A stretch of 64,000 nucleotides of DNA from Accumulibacter sp. (lineage in GTDB: Bacteria; Pseudomonadota; Gammaproteobacteria; Burkholderiales; Rhodocyclaceae), in assembly GCF_029255285.1 (NCBI RefSeq), contig NZ_JAPUVI010000107.1, forward strand, positions 24,768 through 88,767. Direction: 5' to 3'. The position numbers and the translations under genes were made by a program. The notes beneath the pieces were generated by a model, which saw only the letters and a list, made by a program, of their open reading frames with translations, ran no database searches and was not told the origin of the DNA. This document shows, piece after piece, positions 1-8,453 of this stretch (within the stretch, counting starts at the first letter, position 1; the number at the start of each line of letters is the position of its first letter).

Positions 1-1
1 C

Positions 2-577
2 CTCGGTCGAGCGCAAACGCTGACCCACCTCTGGCAGGCGCCTTTTACGCTGCAGCCTAACGTCGTTGCCGGCATTCGAGCCGAAGCCGACGCCGCACGC
101 GCCGGCAAGCGGGCACGCATCATCGCCAAGATGAATTCGCTGCTCGAACCCGAGACGATCTGTGCGCTCTACGAAGCCTCGCAGGCCGGCGTGAAAATCG
201 ACCTCATCGTGCGCGGCGTCTGCGGTCTGCGCGCTGGCGTCAAGGGTTTGTCGGAAAACATCAGCGTGCGTTCGATCATCGGCCGACAGCTCGAACATCA
301 CCGGGTCTTCTATTTCTATGCCGGCGGCGAAGAAAAAGTCTACCTGTCGAGCGCCGACTGGATGGAACGTAACTTCTTCCGGCGCATCGAACTGGCGTTC
401 CCGGTGCTCGACCGCAAACTCAAGCGCCGGGTCATGACCGAAGGGCTGCAAATCTATCTGACCGATAACATGCTGGCCTGGGAACTCAACGCCGATGGCA
501 GCTACCACCAGCGTCGTGGCTCACGCAGCAGTCCGCGCTCGTCACAAGCCGAGTTGATCGAACTCCTGCAAGCCTGA
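2..577 (+). CDS. ppk1: Polyphosphate kinase 1, C-terminal part (5' end outside window)
   Basis: The frame is open from base 2, before the first in-window ATG at 131, so the gene starts upstream of the window. The visible 191 residues match the C-terminal catalytic region of PPK1. They include the 'PFTL' and 'AKMN' segments, 'LIVRG' followed by 'LRAGVKGLSENI', and the 'VYLSSADWM' block that lines the ATP/polyP site. The enzyme makes polyphosphate reversibly from ATP at the membrane or granule. The stop at 575-577 faces the stop of relA convergently across about 64 bp. In many related bacteria ppk lies next to ppx; here ppx is 27 kb away. Identification is firm. Confidence 0.96.
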   Translation, partial: LGRAQTLTHLWQAPFTLQPNVVAGIRAEADAARAGKRARIIAKMNSLLEPETICALYEASQAGVKIDLIVRGVCGLRAGVKGLSENISVRSIIGRQLEHHRVFYFYAGGEEKVYLSSADWMERNFFRRIELAFPVLDRKLKRRVMTEGLQIYLTDNMLAWELNADGSYHQRRGSRSSPRSSQAELIELLQA

Positions 578-641
578 CACACCATCGGCGAGGCGGACGC
601 CAATCCCCTCGCCGTAGCGACGACCGGGAAGCTGAAGCGCG

Positions 642-2867
642 TCAGGCGCGGCGTGCGCCGACGACGCCCTCGACCTGATGCAGCAGGGCGAGCGTCCGGT
701 TCAGTTGGGCCATGCTGCCGACCTCGGCGGTGAAGCTCATATGCGCGTTGCCTTGTCGCGACAGCGTGTTGACTGCGATGACATTGATTTTTTCGCGCGC
801 CAGAACGTCCGATACATCGCGCAGCAGACCCTGACGGTCGTAGGCATCGATCACGATGTCGGCGGCGAAGAAGCTGTCGGTCTTCACGCCCCAGGTCGTT
901 TCGATCACCCGTTCAGGATGCATCGCACGCATGTTGGTGAAGTTGCTGCAATCGGATCGATGAACCGACACCCCTTTGCCACGAGTGACGAAACCGATGA
1001 TCGGATCCGGCGGCACCGGCTTGCAACATCCCGCAAGCTGGGTCAGCAAACGACCGACGCCGACGATCAGGATACCCTTCTCGGCCACATCGCTGTCGCG
1101 CTGTCGGCGGACGGGCAACTCACCGACCATCCGCTCGTCGAGCGGCATCTCGCTGCCACGCGCCGCGACCTGCAACTGACGCATGTTCAGCTTGCCGCGC
1201 GCGACGGCAATGAACAGGTCGTCGCTGCCGGAAAAACCCAACCGAGAGGAAAGCTCGTCCAGATTCACTCCGGCCAGCCCCATCCGCTGCAACTCGCGGA
1301 TGACCACCGCGCGCCCTTCGGCCAGCGTGTCCTCCAGCGCCAGGCTGGCGAACCACTGTCTGACCTTGGCCCGCGAACGATGCGTAAACAGATAGCCCAA
1401 AGCCGGGTTCAACCAGTCGCGCGATGGGCCGCCGTGCTTGGCGAGAACGATCTCGACGCGCTGCCCGGTCGCCAGTTGCGTATTGAGCGGCACCAGCGCT
1501 CCATCGACCTTGGCCCCGCGGCAGCGGTGACCGATATCGGTATGCACGCGATAGGCAAAGTCGACCGGCGTCGCGCCGCGCGGCAGATCGACCACCCGGC
1601 CCTGCGGTGTCAGGATGTAGACGGTTTCATCGAAGGCCGCCTGCTTGTAGTGCTTGACCCAATCGGATGAATCGGCGACGTCGTCCCGCCAGCTCAGCAA
1701 CTGGCGCAGCCAGGCAATCTTTTCGTCGTAACGGTCTTCGGGCGTCGCCCGGCTGCCTTCCTTGTAGCGCCAGTGCGCCGCGATCCCCAGTTCGGCGTGG
1801 CGGTGCATCTCGCGAGTCCGAATCTGCACCTCGACCGCTCGTCCGTCGGCGCAATGGACAGCGGTATGCAACGAGCGATAGTCGTTACCCTTGGGATGCG
1901 AGATGTAGTCGTCGAACTCCTTGGCAATCGGCGACCAGATGTGATGGACGATGCCGAGCGCGGTGTAACAGTCCTTCACCTGCTCGACGATGACGCGCAG
2001 CGCCCGCACATCGTATACCTCCGAGAACTCGACGCCCTTCTTGCGCATCTTGTTCCAGATACTGTAGATGTGCTTGGGACGACCATAGACCTCGGCGTTA
2101 CCGACGCCGGCAGCGGCCAGTTCGGCCTTCAGGAGTTCGATCGCCTCGGCGATGAACTGTTCGCGCTCGGTTCGCTTCTCGTCAAGATGGGCGGCGATCT
2201 CTCGGTAAACCTCCGGATGCAGGAAGCGGAAGGACAGATCCTCGAGTTCCCACTTCAACTCCCAGACGCCGAGACGGTTGGCGAGCGGCGAATAAAGCTC
2301 AAGCGTTTCGCGCGCCACCGGGACGCGCAGATCGTCCGGCTCGTCGGCGAAGTGGCGCAGGGTCTGGGTGCGCGAAGCCAGCCGCAGGAGGACGACCCGG
2401 ATGTCCTCGACCATGGCGAGCAGCATCTTGCGCAAGACCTCGATCTGCGACTTGAACTCCGGTGGGTTTTTCTGTCCGCTGTCGGCCGCCGGAGCGACAA
2501 AGCCACGCGTGATCGGCCGCAGCCGGTTGAGGCGCGAAATCCCGTCGACCAGGAGTGCGACGCCTGCGCCGAACTCCTTTTCGATGTGCGTCAGGCCGAG
2601 TTCCTGCAGGGCCGGAACGGCGAACAGCAAGGCCGCCAGCCGCGAGTCGGGGTCGAGCTTCAGGCCGGCGACGATCAGCGCCATCCCCAGGGCATGACCC
2701 CAAACCGTTTCGCCGCTGCCGAGCCGGCCGTCCTGATAGATCGATCGAGCCAGATCGGCCGCCCGCTGAATGCGATCGGCATCGGCAAGGGACAGGCCTT
2801 CGCCAAGCGTGCGCAAAGATTGTTCCAGGTCGCTCTGCGCGGCGAGCGAGTGAATGACGGAAACCAT
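642..2867 (-). CDS. relA: (p)ppGpp synthetase I, RelA-type (monofunctional)
   Basis: A 741-residue RSH protein, close to the 744 residues of E. coli RelA. Order: a decayed HD domain, a RelA/SpoT synthetase domain (GRPKHIYSIWNK, then EFDDYI), a TGS domain (DETVYILTPQG to VEIVL), a cysteine-containing helical part and a C-terminal ACT domain. The HD site reads 'FAVPALQELG' where hydrolases have HDxxED, and the synthetase carries the acidic ExDD motif (EFDD) typical of RelA rather than the RxKD of SpoT. It should therefore synthesise alarmone on starved ribosomes but not hydrolyse it. I chose the ATG at 2867 (MVSVIH) because it resembles the start of known RelA proteins; the upstream in-frame extension looks non-coding. 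Divergent from the DMT exporter. Confidence 0.95.
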   Translation of the reverse strand: MVSVIHSLAAQSDLEQSLRTLGEGLSLADADRIQRAADLARSIYQDGRLGSGETVWGHALGMALIVAGLKLDPDSRLAALLFAVPALQELGLTHIEKEFGAGVALLVDGISRLNRLRPITRGFVAPAADSGQKNPPEFKSQIEVLRKMLLAMVEDIRVVLLRLASRTQTLRHFADEPDDLRVPVARETLELYSPLANRLGVWELKWELEDLSFRFLHPEVYREIAAHLDEKRTEREQFIAEAIELLKAELAAAGVGNAEVYGRPKHIYSIWNKMRKKGVEFSEVYDVRALRVIVEQVKDCYTALGIVHHIWSPIAKEFDDYISHPKGNDYRSLHTAVHCADGRAVEVQIRTREMHRHAELGIAAHWRYKEGSRATPEDRYDEKIAWLRQLLSWRDDVADSSDWVKHYKQAAFDETVYILTPQGRVVDLPRGATPVDFAYRVHTDIGHRCRGAKVDGALVPLNTQLATGQRVEIVLAKHGGPSRDWLNPALGYLFTHRSRAKVRQWFASLALEDTLAEGRAVVIRELQRMGLAGVNLDELSSRLGFSGSDDLFIAVARGKLNMRQLQVAARGSEMPLDERMVGELPVRRQRDSDVAEKGILIVGVGRLLTQLAGCCKPVPPDPIIGFVTRGKGVSVHRSDCSNFTNMRAMHPERVIETTWGVKTDSFFAADIVIDAYDRQGLLRDVSDVLAREKINVIAVNTLSRQGNAHMSFTAEVGSMAQLNRTLALLHQVEGVVGARRA

Positions 2868-2873
2868 TGAACG

Positions 2874-2879
2874 ATTATA
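2874..2879 (-). promoter_or_regulatory. Candidate -10 box for relA abutting the start codon
   Basis: The minus strand reads TATAAT here, ending only 6 bases before the relA ATG at 2867. A transcript starting at the usual distance would begin at or next to the ATG, giving a leaderless message. No good -35 hexamer is visible 16-18 bp upstream, so this may be chance. Confidence 0.3.
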
Positions 2880-2933
2880 AGTCCTCGGCCGGGCCTCATG
2901 CATAATGCCGGTTTGCCGCCCCGCTCGCCGCCC

Positions 2934-3839
2934 ATGCTCGCCCACCTGCACCACCCGTATCTTTTGCTTTCACTGACCACGCTGTTCTGGTCGGGCAACA
3001 TGGTCCTCGGCCGCGCTCTGCGCGACCAGGTGCCGCCGCTTTCGCTCGCTTTCTGGCGCTGGGCGATCGCACTGCTGCTTCTGCTGCCGCTCGCCGCGCC
3101 GCATTTGCGCTCCCAGTGGCCACTTCTCCGGGCGCGCTGGAAAACGACCGTGTTGCTTGGCCTGTTGGGAGTCGGCGCCTACAACACGCTGGCCTACGTC
3201 GGTCTCAACTACACTCCGGCCACCAACGCCGTGCTGCTCAATTCGTTCATTCCGATCGCCACCATCACGCTGTCGTGGGCCTTCCTGCACAAGCACCTGC
3301 GCGGTGTCGAGTGGCTGGGCGTCGTGCTCTCCTTGCTTGGCGTGACGACGATCGTCGCCCGCGGCCACCTCGAAACCCTCGCCAGTCTCAGCCTCAATGT
3401 CGGCGACCTGTGGATGCTGGGTGCCGTTTTCGCCTGGGCGCTCTACACGATCGGACTGCAGTGGCGGCCAAGCGGCGTCGACCCGATACTGCTACTCGCC
3501 GCCTTCACGGTGATCGGCCTGCTGGCGCTCGCCCCAGCCTACGCTTGGGAGGTCGCGCAGGGCAGAACAATCGCCGTCTCGCTCGGCTCGCTTGCCGGAA
3601 TTGCCTACACTGGCATCTTTCCCGGCTTTCTCGGCTATATTTTCTACAATCGCGCCGTCGCCGAGGTCGGCGCAAGCAAGGCCAGCCTGTTCCTGCACCT
3701 GATGCCAGTCTTCGGAACCCTTCTCTCCGCCGTTTTCCTGGCCGAAATCCCGCAGATCTACCACTACATCGGTATTGCGTTGATCTTCGCCGGCATCCAC
3801 CTGACGACGACAGCCCGACCACGAAAGGAAAGCCCATGA
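2934..3839 (+). CDS. EamA/DMT-family permease
   Basis: About 301 residues, nearly all hydrophobic, with ten predicted membrane segments arranged as two EamA repeats. Typical EamA features include 'LFWSGNMVLGR' near the N-terminus, 'LLGVGAYNTLAYVGL' closing repeat one and 'PVFGTLLSAVFLAE' in repeat two. Members export amino acids, metabolites or nucleotide sugars; the substrate cannot be told from sequence. An upstream ATG at 2898 would add 12 residues, but the ATG at 2934 gives the usual short cytoplasmic N-terminus. The stop overlaps the next gene in an ATGA junction, so the two are probably translationally coupled. Confidence 0.85.
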   Translation: MLAHLHHPYLLLSLTTLFWSGNMVLGRALRDQVPPLSLAFWRWAIALLLLLPLAAPHLRSQWPLLRARWKTTVLLGLLGVGAYNTLAYVGLNYTPATNAVLLNSFIPIATITLSWAFLHKHLRGVEWLGVVLSLLGVTTIVARGHLETLASLSLNVGDLWMLGAVFAWALYTIGLQWRPSGVDPILLLAAFTVIGLLALAPAYAWEVAQGRTIAVSLGSLAGIAYTGIFPGFLGYIFYNRAVAEVGASKASLFLHLMPVFGTLLSAVFLAEIPQIYHYIGIALIFAGIHLTTTARPRKESP

Positions 3840-4651
3840 TCGGCAGACTGCTCGGTTGGTGGCGCAAAAAACTGGAGCCTGCGCCTGTGCCCGACGCCCT
3901 GTGGGATGAACTGCTCATCGCACAGCCCTTCCTCGCCGCGCTCGACGACGAAGAGAAAGCCCGCTTGCGCCGTCTGACAGAGTGTTTTCTCGCCGAGAAG
4001 GAGTTCACCAGCGCCGGCGGGCTCGAACTCGACAACGCGATCTGCCTTTCGATTGCGGCACAAGGTTGTCTGCCCATCCTCAACCTTGGCCTGGACTACT
4101 ATCGTGGCTGGTTGGGCATCATCGTTTACCCCGATGAGTTCATTATTCCGCGCAGCGTCGAGGATGAGTTCGGCATCGTCCATGAATATCGGGAACTGGC
4201 CTCGGGCGAAGCCTGGGACGGCGGCCCGCTGCTGATCTCCTGGTGCGATGCACAACTGGCCGGTGCCGGCTACAACGTGGTCATCCACGAGTTCGCGCAC
4301 AAGCTCGACATGCTCAGCGGGGAAGCCAACGGTGTTCCACCCTTACCGCCGGAAATTTCTCGCGCCGCCTGGCAGCGTACCCTGCTCGCTTGCTTTGACG
4401 ACTTCTGCGCGCGGGTCGACGAGGCGGCGGCGAAAGACGGCGAGACGTTGTTAGACCCCTACGGAGCAGAAAATCCCGGCGAGTTCTTTGCCGTCATGAG
4501 CGAAGCGTTCTTCGAAACGCCGGACGTCCTGCAAGCCGAATACCCGGCGCTCTATGAAAACCTGGCCGGATTTTACCGGCAGGATCCCGCGAGGCGGCGC
4601 TTGGCGCTTGATTCCGCGTGTCGGACCGTCTGTCGCCCGCCTACCGTCTGA
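3836..4651 (+). CDS. mtfA: MtfA-family zinc peptidase (M90)
   Basis: 271 residues, as expected for MtfA (265 in E. coli). The zinc site HEFAHKLD is at residues 151-158 (H151, E152, H155), and a downstream 'NPGEFFAVMSEAFFE' segment supplies the third ligand and glutamates. In E. coli MtfA is a cytosolic aminopeptidase that binds the repressor Mlc and thereby affects glucose PTS expression. No Mlc or PTS gene is visible here. The gene starts inside the stop of the DMT exporter (ATGA) and ends 8 bp from the convergent DegT-like gene. A much longer open frame begins at 3116, but its first part is antisense or frame shadow of the exporter. Confidence 0.88.
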   Translation: MIGRLLGWWRKKLEPAPVPDALWDELLIAQPFLAALDDEEKARLRRLTECFLAEKEFTSAGGLELDNAICLSIAAQGCLPILNLGLDYYRGWLGIIVYPDEFIIPRSVEDEFGIVHEYRELASGEAWDGGPLLISWCDAQLAGAGYNVVIHEFAHKLDMLSGEANGVPPLPPEISRAAWQRTLLACFDDFCARVDEAAAKDGETLLDPYGAENPGEFFAVMSEAFFETPDVLQAEYPALYENLAGFYRQDPARRRLALDSACRTVCRPPTV

Positions 4652-4659
4652 ATCCGGCC

Positions 4660-5694
4660 CTACAGCGAATTAATTATCGCAATCGTCTTCGAAATGTCGT
4701 CCTGCGACACCCTATGATCGACAAAGAGGTTAAGCACCCGATTGCCAAACGCTATTGCTCCCGAGTACCTATCGGCCGCCACGGCGCCTTGAAATAACTC
4801 GGCTATCGGTGGATACCAGGTGCTGGCGAACAACTGGCTCATCCGTAACCGCTGCAGCAAGCCTGTCCGAATTTGCGGTTCCAATAGCAGATTGTAGCGC
4901 CAATAGACCTGGCCTTCGACTTGCTCTATATGCCGGACTTTCTGCGAAACGATCTCCTCGCGATACCTGCGCGCCTTACTTTCCCGTTGCGCCAGGTTGG
5001 CTGCCAAATCGCCCAGCAAGCCTCTTATTCTCGCCTGGTGGTCGCCTCCGATGCGGTAGAGCAAGTACTTTGCATAATCCTCGTAGAGCGGGCCATAGTC
5101 CTCTACCCCAGCGGGCGCGCCACGACTCCTGAGAGTCCTCAACCTCGTCTGAAACTCTTCATCCTTGGCCTTATGAAAAGCAGAGTAGGGGGCCAGTGAT
5201 CTTATGGTCCGCTCGACTTCCTCCTTCAGGCCGGGATCCTTTATCAGCAGCGCACCCCCCAGGCCATATTCGACGATCTTCGCGTAGCCGAAGCTGAATA
5301 TTGCCGCGTCACCCCACTCGCCAAGCGGCTTACCCTGATAGAGAGCCCCTAGCGAATTGCATACGTCCTCGATAAGAAAGACCCGCCGCCGGTTTGCCCA
5401 CTCGCCTATTCGGTCGATTTCCAGAGGCGCGCCAAAGTTGTGCACCGCCAACAAAACTGTTTCGTCCCCGCTGTACGCCGCCTCGATCGAGGCCAGCGTC
5501 GCGTTACCGGACGTTTCGTCCACGTCGTAGAATACGGGCACCAGCCCGGCCTTGATGATGATCGGGTAAACAATCTCGCAAATATTGACTGGGAGCAGTA
5601 TTCGGGCACCCGGCCGACCCAGGCCGACCAGCACAGCCCACAGGGCCGTCGACCCACGACCGGCAAACACCAGCCGCGAGTCATCAATTCTCAT
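4660..5694 (-). CDS. DegT/DnrJ/EryC1-type PLP aminotransferase
   Basis: 344 residues with the fold-type I layout of sugar aminotransferases: 'LLPVNICE' near residue 34, the PLP-ring aspartate in 'LIEDVCNSLGA' (D110), and 'FSFGYAKIVEYGLGGAL' with K139 as the probable Schiff-base lysine. The family aminates keto-sugars, mostly UDP- or dTDP-linked. The N-terminus is shorter than in characterised members and the C-terminal half diverges, so a non-sugar or non-catalytic role is possible. It overlaps the preceding glycosyltransferase by 11 bp and is the last gene of the minus-strand glycan locus. Confidence 0.82.
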   Translation of the reverse strand: MRIDDSRLVFAGRGSTALWAVLVGLGRPGARILLPVNICEIVYPIIIKAGLVPVFYDVDETSGNATLASIEAAYSGDETVLLAVHNFGAPLEIDRIGEWANRRRVFLIEDVCNSLGALYQGKPLGEWGDAAIFSFGYAKIVEYGLGGALLIKDPGLKEEVERTIRSLAPYSAFHKAKDEEFQTRLRTLRSRGAPAGVEDYGPLYEDYAKYLLYRIGGDHQARIRGLLGDLAANLAQRESKARRYREEIVSQKVRHIEQVEGQVYWRYNLLLEPQIRTGLLQRLRMSQLFASTWYPPIAELFQGAVAADRYSGAIAFGNRVLNLFVDHRVSQDDISKTIAIINSL

Positions 5695-6616
5695 AGTCTA
5701 TGCGCTGATTGATCGACTTCCTGAAATCCAGATTCTTGTTTATTCTTTCCAGCTTGAAGACGATCATCCCCATCAGCATCAGTTGTACGCCGACCACCGT
5801 GGTGACCAGCGAAAACATCAGCAGATTGGTCGGCAAAGCCGACTGATTGACCACCCCGAAAACGATCATTCCGGCAAAAGAAAAACTTCCGGCCAACAGA
5901 AGCAATACCCCTAGCGAAACCAAAGTCATCAACGTCGTACTGCCGGTGCTAAAATTCAAGAGCGCGAGTACTATAGCGTATACCAAGTCGGTAACCGTAT
6001 AGTGGCTTCTTCTCTCCTGCATTGAATCGTAATCTATCGCCCGCTCGACGATCCTGAAGTTTAGATTCAGCATCAGGATGGGCAGGTTTTGAATCAGTAT
6101 GTCCTGCGCCAACAAGCGGTCGAGAGCTCTTCGTTCGATCAGCTTGAACGTCGATCCGATATCTTTCAAATTGGTACGGCCGATCTTTTGCAACAGGTAG
6201 GAGATGAATCGCGAGCCGATCCGTCTGGTGGCGGACGAAGATCGCGTCACCCGCAAGGCACTGATGATGTCCCAACCCTCGATTTCTTTGCCGAAATTGT
6301 AAAAATCGACCAGATACTCCGGCCTTACCTGCAGATCGGAATCCATCATAAACACGAAATCGCCCGTCGTGTTTTGCAGCGCGATGGCTGTCGCGATATG
6401 TTGTCCCGAATTTCTTGTCAGATTGACCAACTTGATGAAAGGATACTGCGGCAGCAGCTCCCGGATTTTTTCCACCGTGTCGTCCCGACTGCAGTCGTTC
6501 ACCAACACGATTTCAACGTCACTCGCAATCTGACGCAGTGCGGCAACCGCACGGTGGATGAACTCCTGGATTTTGCCGCTCTCGTTATATACCGGCGAAG
6601 CGAGGGAAATTTTCAT
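5684..6616 (-). CDS. GT2 glycosyltransferase, polyprenyl-phosphate type with two C-terminal TM helices
   Basis: 310 residues. A GT-A domain occupies about residues 1-215: 'SLASPVYNES' for nucleotide binding, 'VNDCSRDDT' and the metal-binding 'MMDSDLQ' (DxD). Two hydrophobic segments follow, near residues 228-260 and 268-292, and then a basic tail. This matches DPM1/ArnC/GtrB-like enzymes that move a sugar from a nucleotide donor to a polyprenyl phosphate at the inner membrane. Being coupled to a DegT aminotransferase, an ATP-grasp protein and a PHP hydrolase suggests that it loads an unusual sugar onto a lipid carrier. Donor unknown. Confidence 0.88.
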   Translation of the reverse strand: MKISLASPVYNESGKIQEFIHRAVAALRQIASDVEIVLVNDCSRDDTVEKIRELLPQYPFIKLVNLTRNSGQHIATAIALQNTTGDFVFMMDSDLQVRPEYLVDFYNFGKEIEGWDIISALRVTRSSSATRRIGSRFISYLLQKIGRTNLKDIGSTFKLIERRALDRLLAQDILIQNLPILMLNLNFRIVERAIDYDSMQERRSHYTVTDLVYAIVLALLNFSTGSTTLMTLVSLGVLLLLAGSFSFAGMIVFGVVNQSALPTNLLMFSLVTTVVGVQLMLMGMIVFKLERINKNLDFRKSINQRIDYEN

Positions 6617-6739
6617 GGCAATGATCGGTCACCCAGCAAGACAAGATAAACGACACGCCGGCCGCCAGGCATCGGGCACAGATGCGGCAGCCGGTTTCAG
6701 TTGGCCCGGGCAAGCCTCGACGCCAGGGCGGCGCCCACT

Positions 6740-7720
6740 TCAGGCCTCATCGGAATCGAGGAAGTGATACTGTTCCTGCATATAGCGCATCACATGGCCC
6801 TCTCTAACACGAGGCGCACTGGGTGCTTTGTTGAGTACTTGCTCGTCAATCCACATCGCGACCTCGTTGAACCCGAATCTGGCCCTGATCCCTGTGGTTC
6901 CGGAGAAGCGTGGATTTAATTCGAGTATTCTTGGCCCGTCGCCGGTGACTCTGAATTGAATGTTGTTGGCGCCCACTAAGTCGGTGTTCAAAATGATTTG
7001 TCGACAGAAACTTTCCAAACCGGCATCCCGAACGGTTTGCGCGGTATTGGTCATGCCGAACTTTAGCGTCCGCTTCATCACGATGACGAAAACCTCGTTG
7101 GCCATCGTTCTGTAGGTGCCGGCCGTGTATTCCGCATCATCGCCCGACAAGTACTCCTGAACGATTGGACGAGTAACGAGTGGCAGGCAGTTCACCAGTT
7201 CTTCGAAGCCGTCGACCTTGAATATTTCCCGCGAGCCACCGCCACGTCGGGGCTTGACGATCAGTGGGTAGCTCATGTTGAGCAGTTGCTGGCGCAGCGC
7301 CTCGACCTCTTCGGCAAGAAAGGTCTGTGGCGCGGCAAGTTGCTTGGTTTGATACCACTGGTACGCCCGCCATTTGTCGTTGAAGCGTTCGATTTCGCTC
7401 GGCGCGTTCACCAGAATGTGGCAGTTCAGGGTCTGTAGAAAATGCTCCTTGTACTTCGCGAGAACAAAGAACTCGATATCGTTCGTTGGGATGATGACGT
7501 CGATCGCGCGCTCGGCGACCAACTCTCGCAGACAGGTAATGAAATCTTCTTCCTCCTTCGCCGGCGGGACAATATGAAAACTGTCGCACCAATACTTGCC
7601 GACCACCTCGGGATAAATATCGCAACCGATCAAACCGACCGGCGGCGCGATGAGCTTTATCGCCTTGATTATGGAGAAGGCCAGTTCACTGCCCACCGCG
7701 GTGACCAGGACATTAATCAT
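6740..7720 (-). CDS. ATP-grasp family ligase (CarB/PylC-like)
   Basis: 326 residues from the ATG at 7720. It has a pre-ATP-grasp Rossmann-like domain ('VLVTAVGSELAFSIIKA') and a central ATP-grasp with 'YPLIVKPRRGGGSREIF' as the ATP-lysine/glycine loop. 'ILELNPRFSGTT' is the metal-binding ExN motif near the end. Such proteins join a carboxylate to an amine or thiol via an acyl phosphate; several ligate amino acids to sugars or carrier molecules. The start lies inside the stop of the PHP gene (ATGATTAA overlap, 8 bp), so the products are likely made together. The ligated substrates are unknown. Confidence 0.85.
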   Translation of the reverse strand: MINVLVTAVGSELAFSIIKAIKLIAPPVGLIGCDIYPEVVGKYWCDSFHIVPPAKEEEDFITCLRELVAERAIDVIIPTNDIEFFVLAKYKEHFLQTLNCHILVNAPSEIERFNDKWRAYQWYQTKQLAAPQTFLAEEVEALRQQLLNMSYPLIVKPRRGGGSREIFKVDGFEELVNCLPLVTRPIVQEYLSGDDAEYTAGTYRTMANEVFVIVMKRTLKFGMTNTAQTVRDAGLESFCRQIILNTDLVGANNIQFRVTGDGPRILELNPRFSGTTGIRARFGFNEVAMWIDEQVLNKAPSAPRVREGHVMRYMQEQYHFLDSDEA

Positions 7721-8453
7721 GACGTAGCCCGGCTTGTAGCGCACGAACGACCAGCCCAATGTCGCCGAACCCGTGGGCGTTACTGCCCAGAGTCACCAAC
7801 GCACCTTCGTCGGCACAGAGCGCGAGAAATGCCGCCAGGGGCTTATGATAAACGGGGTTGATCTCGACCGCGATACCGTTATGGGCTGCCGAGCGAATGA
7901 TCTCTCTCGTAAGACTTAGCGGAAACGGCGCACAATACTTCGCGCAAGTCGCCCCAATATGAGCAATGGCGTCGATTTCTGTACTTTGCGCCAAGCCCAT
8001 CAATGTCTTGTATTCGAGCTCAATGGCTTCCGGCCCGGATAGATCGGCAACCTTTCGACCATCCAAACCGGGGTAACGATGTGCCGCACCGAGAATGAAT
8101 TCCGATTTTTCCCGCATCGCGCCAGTTAGTTCGACTTCGCCATCAAAACTACACGCGTTTGCCTCTATGCCGATGAATGCCTTGATTTGATGCGCACACG
8201 ATACTCGACATCGCTCAATCTCGGCAACGTAGTTGGGGAACCAGTCTGGCGTGCTGCTTCGCCAAGGCTCAGCGTGTTCGGTGAAAGCGATGACTTCGAG
8301 ACCCGCCTCGATTCCTCGTTCGAAAACCTGCTGCACGCTGGCTTTGCCATCAGTGTAGTTGGTATGGATGTGGAAGTCCCACTTCGGGACAGATTTTGTC
8401 GCCCACAAGTCGGAGGCATCAAGGTAGTACCGTCGGTCGAGCTTGTTACGCAT
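7713..8453 (-). CDS. PHP-domain phosphoesterase
   Basis: 246 residues from the ATG at 8453. The PHP metal motifs are clear: 'FHIHTNYTDG' (H28, H30), 'IAFTEHAEP', 'GIEANA', 'DAIAHIG' and the terminal 'SNAHGFGDIG'. PHP enzymes hydrolyse phosphate monoesters (histidinol-phosphate, phosphosugars, nucleotides) with two or three metals. The chosen start overlaps the NeuD-like stop by 8 bp (ATGCGTAA), the same junction style as the next gene. A longer frame reaches 8561, and its extra 36 residues resemble the end of an acyltransferase fold (see findings). Substrate unknown; it probably dephosphorylates an intermediate of this locus. Confidence 0.85.
   Translation of the reverse strand: MRNKLDRRYYLDASDLWATKSVPKWDFHIHTNYTDGKASVQQVFERGIEAGLEVIAFTEHAEPWRSSTPDWFPNYVAEIERCRVSCAHQIKAFIGIEANACSFDGEVELTGAMREKSEFILGAAHRYPGLDGRKVADLSGPEAIELEYKTLMGLAQSTEIDAIAHIGATCAKYCAPFPLSLTREIIRSAAHNGIAVEINPVYHKPLAAFLALCADEGALVTLGSNAHGFGDIGLVVRALQAGLRHD

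Noticed and set aside
587-613. Inverted repeat GGCGAGG / CCTCGCC between ppk1 and relA as a terminator
   Set aside because: Loop of 13 nt and no T-run on either strand; too weak to call.
1773-2870. Plus-strand open frame of 365 codons opposite relA
   Set aside because: Antisense shadow of relA without motifs.
3116-3835. Upstream extension of the MtfA frame
   Set aside because: Arg/Pro/Ala-rich shadow of the DMT exporter; MtfA has a good ATG at 3836 in an ATGA junction.
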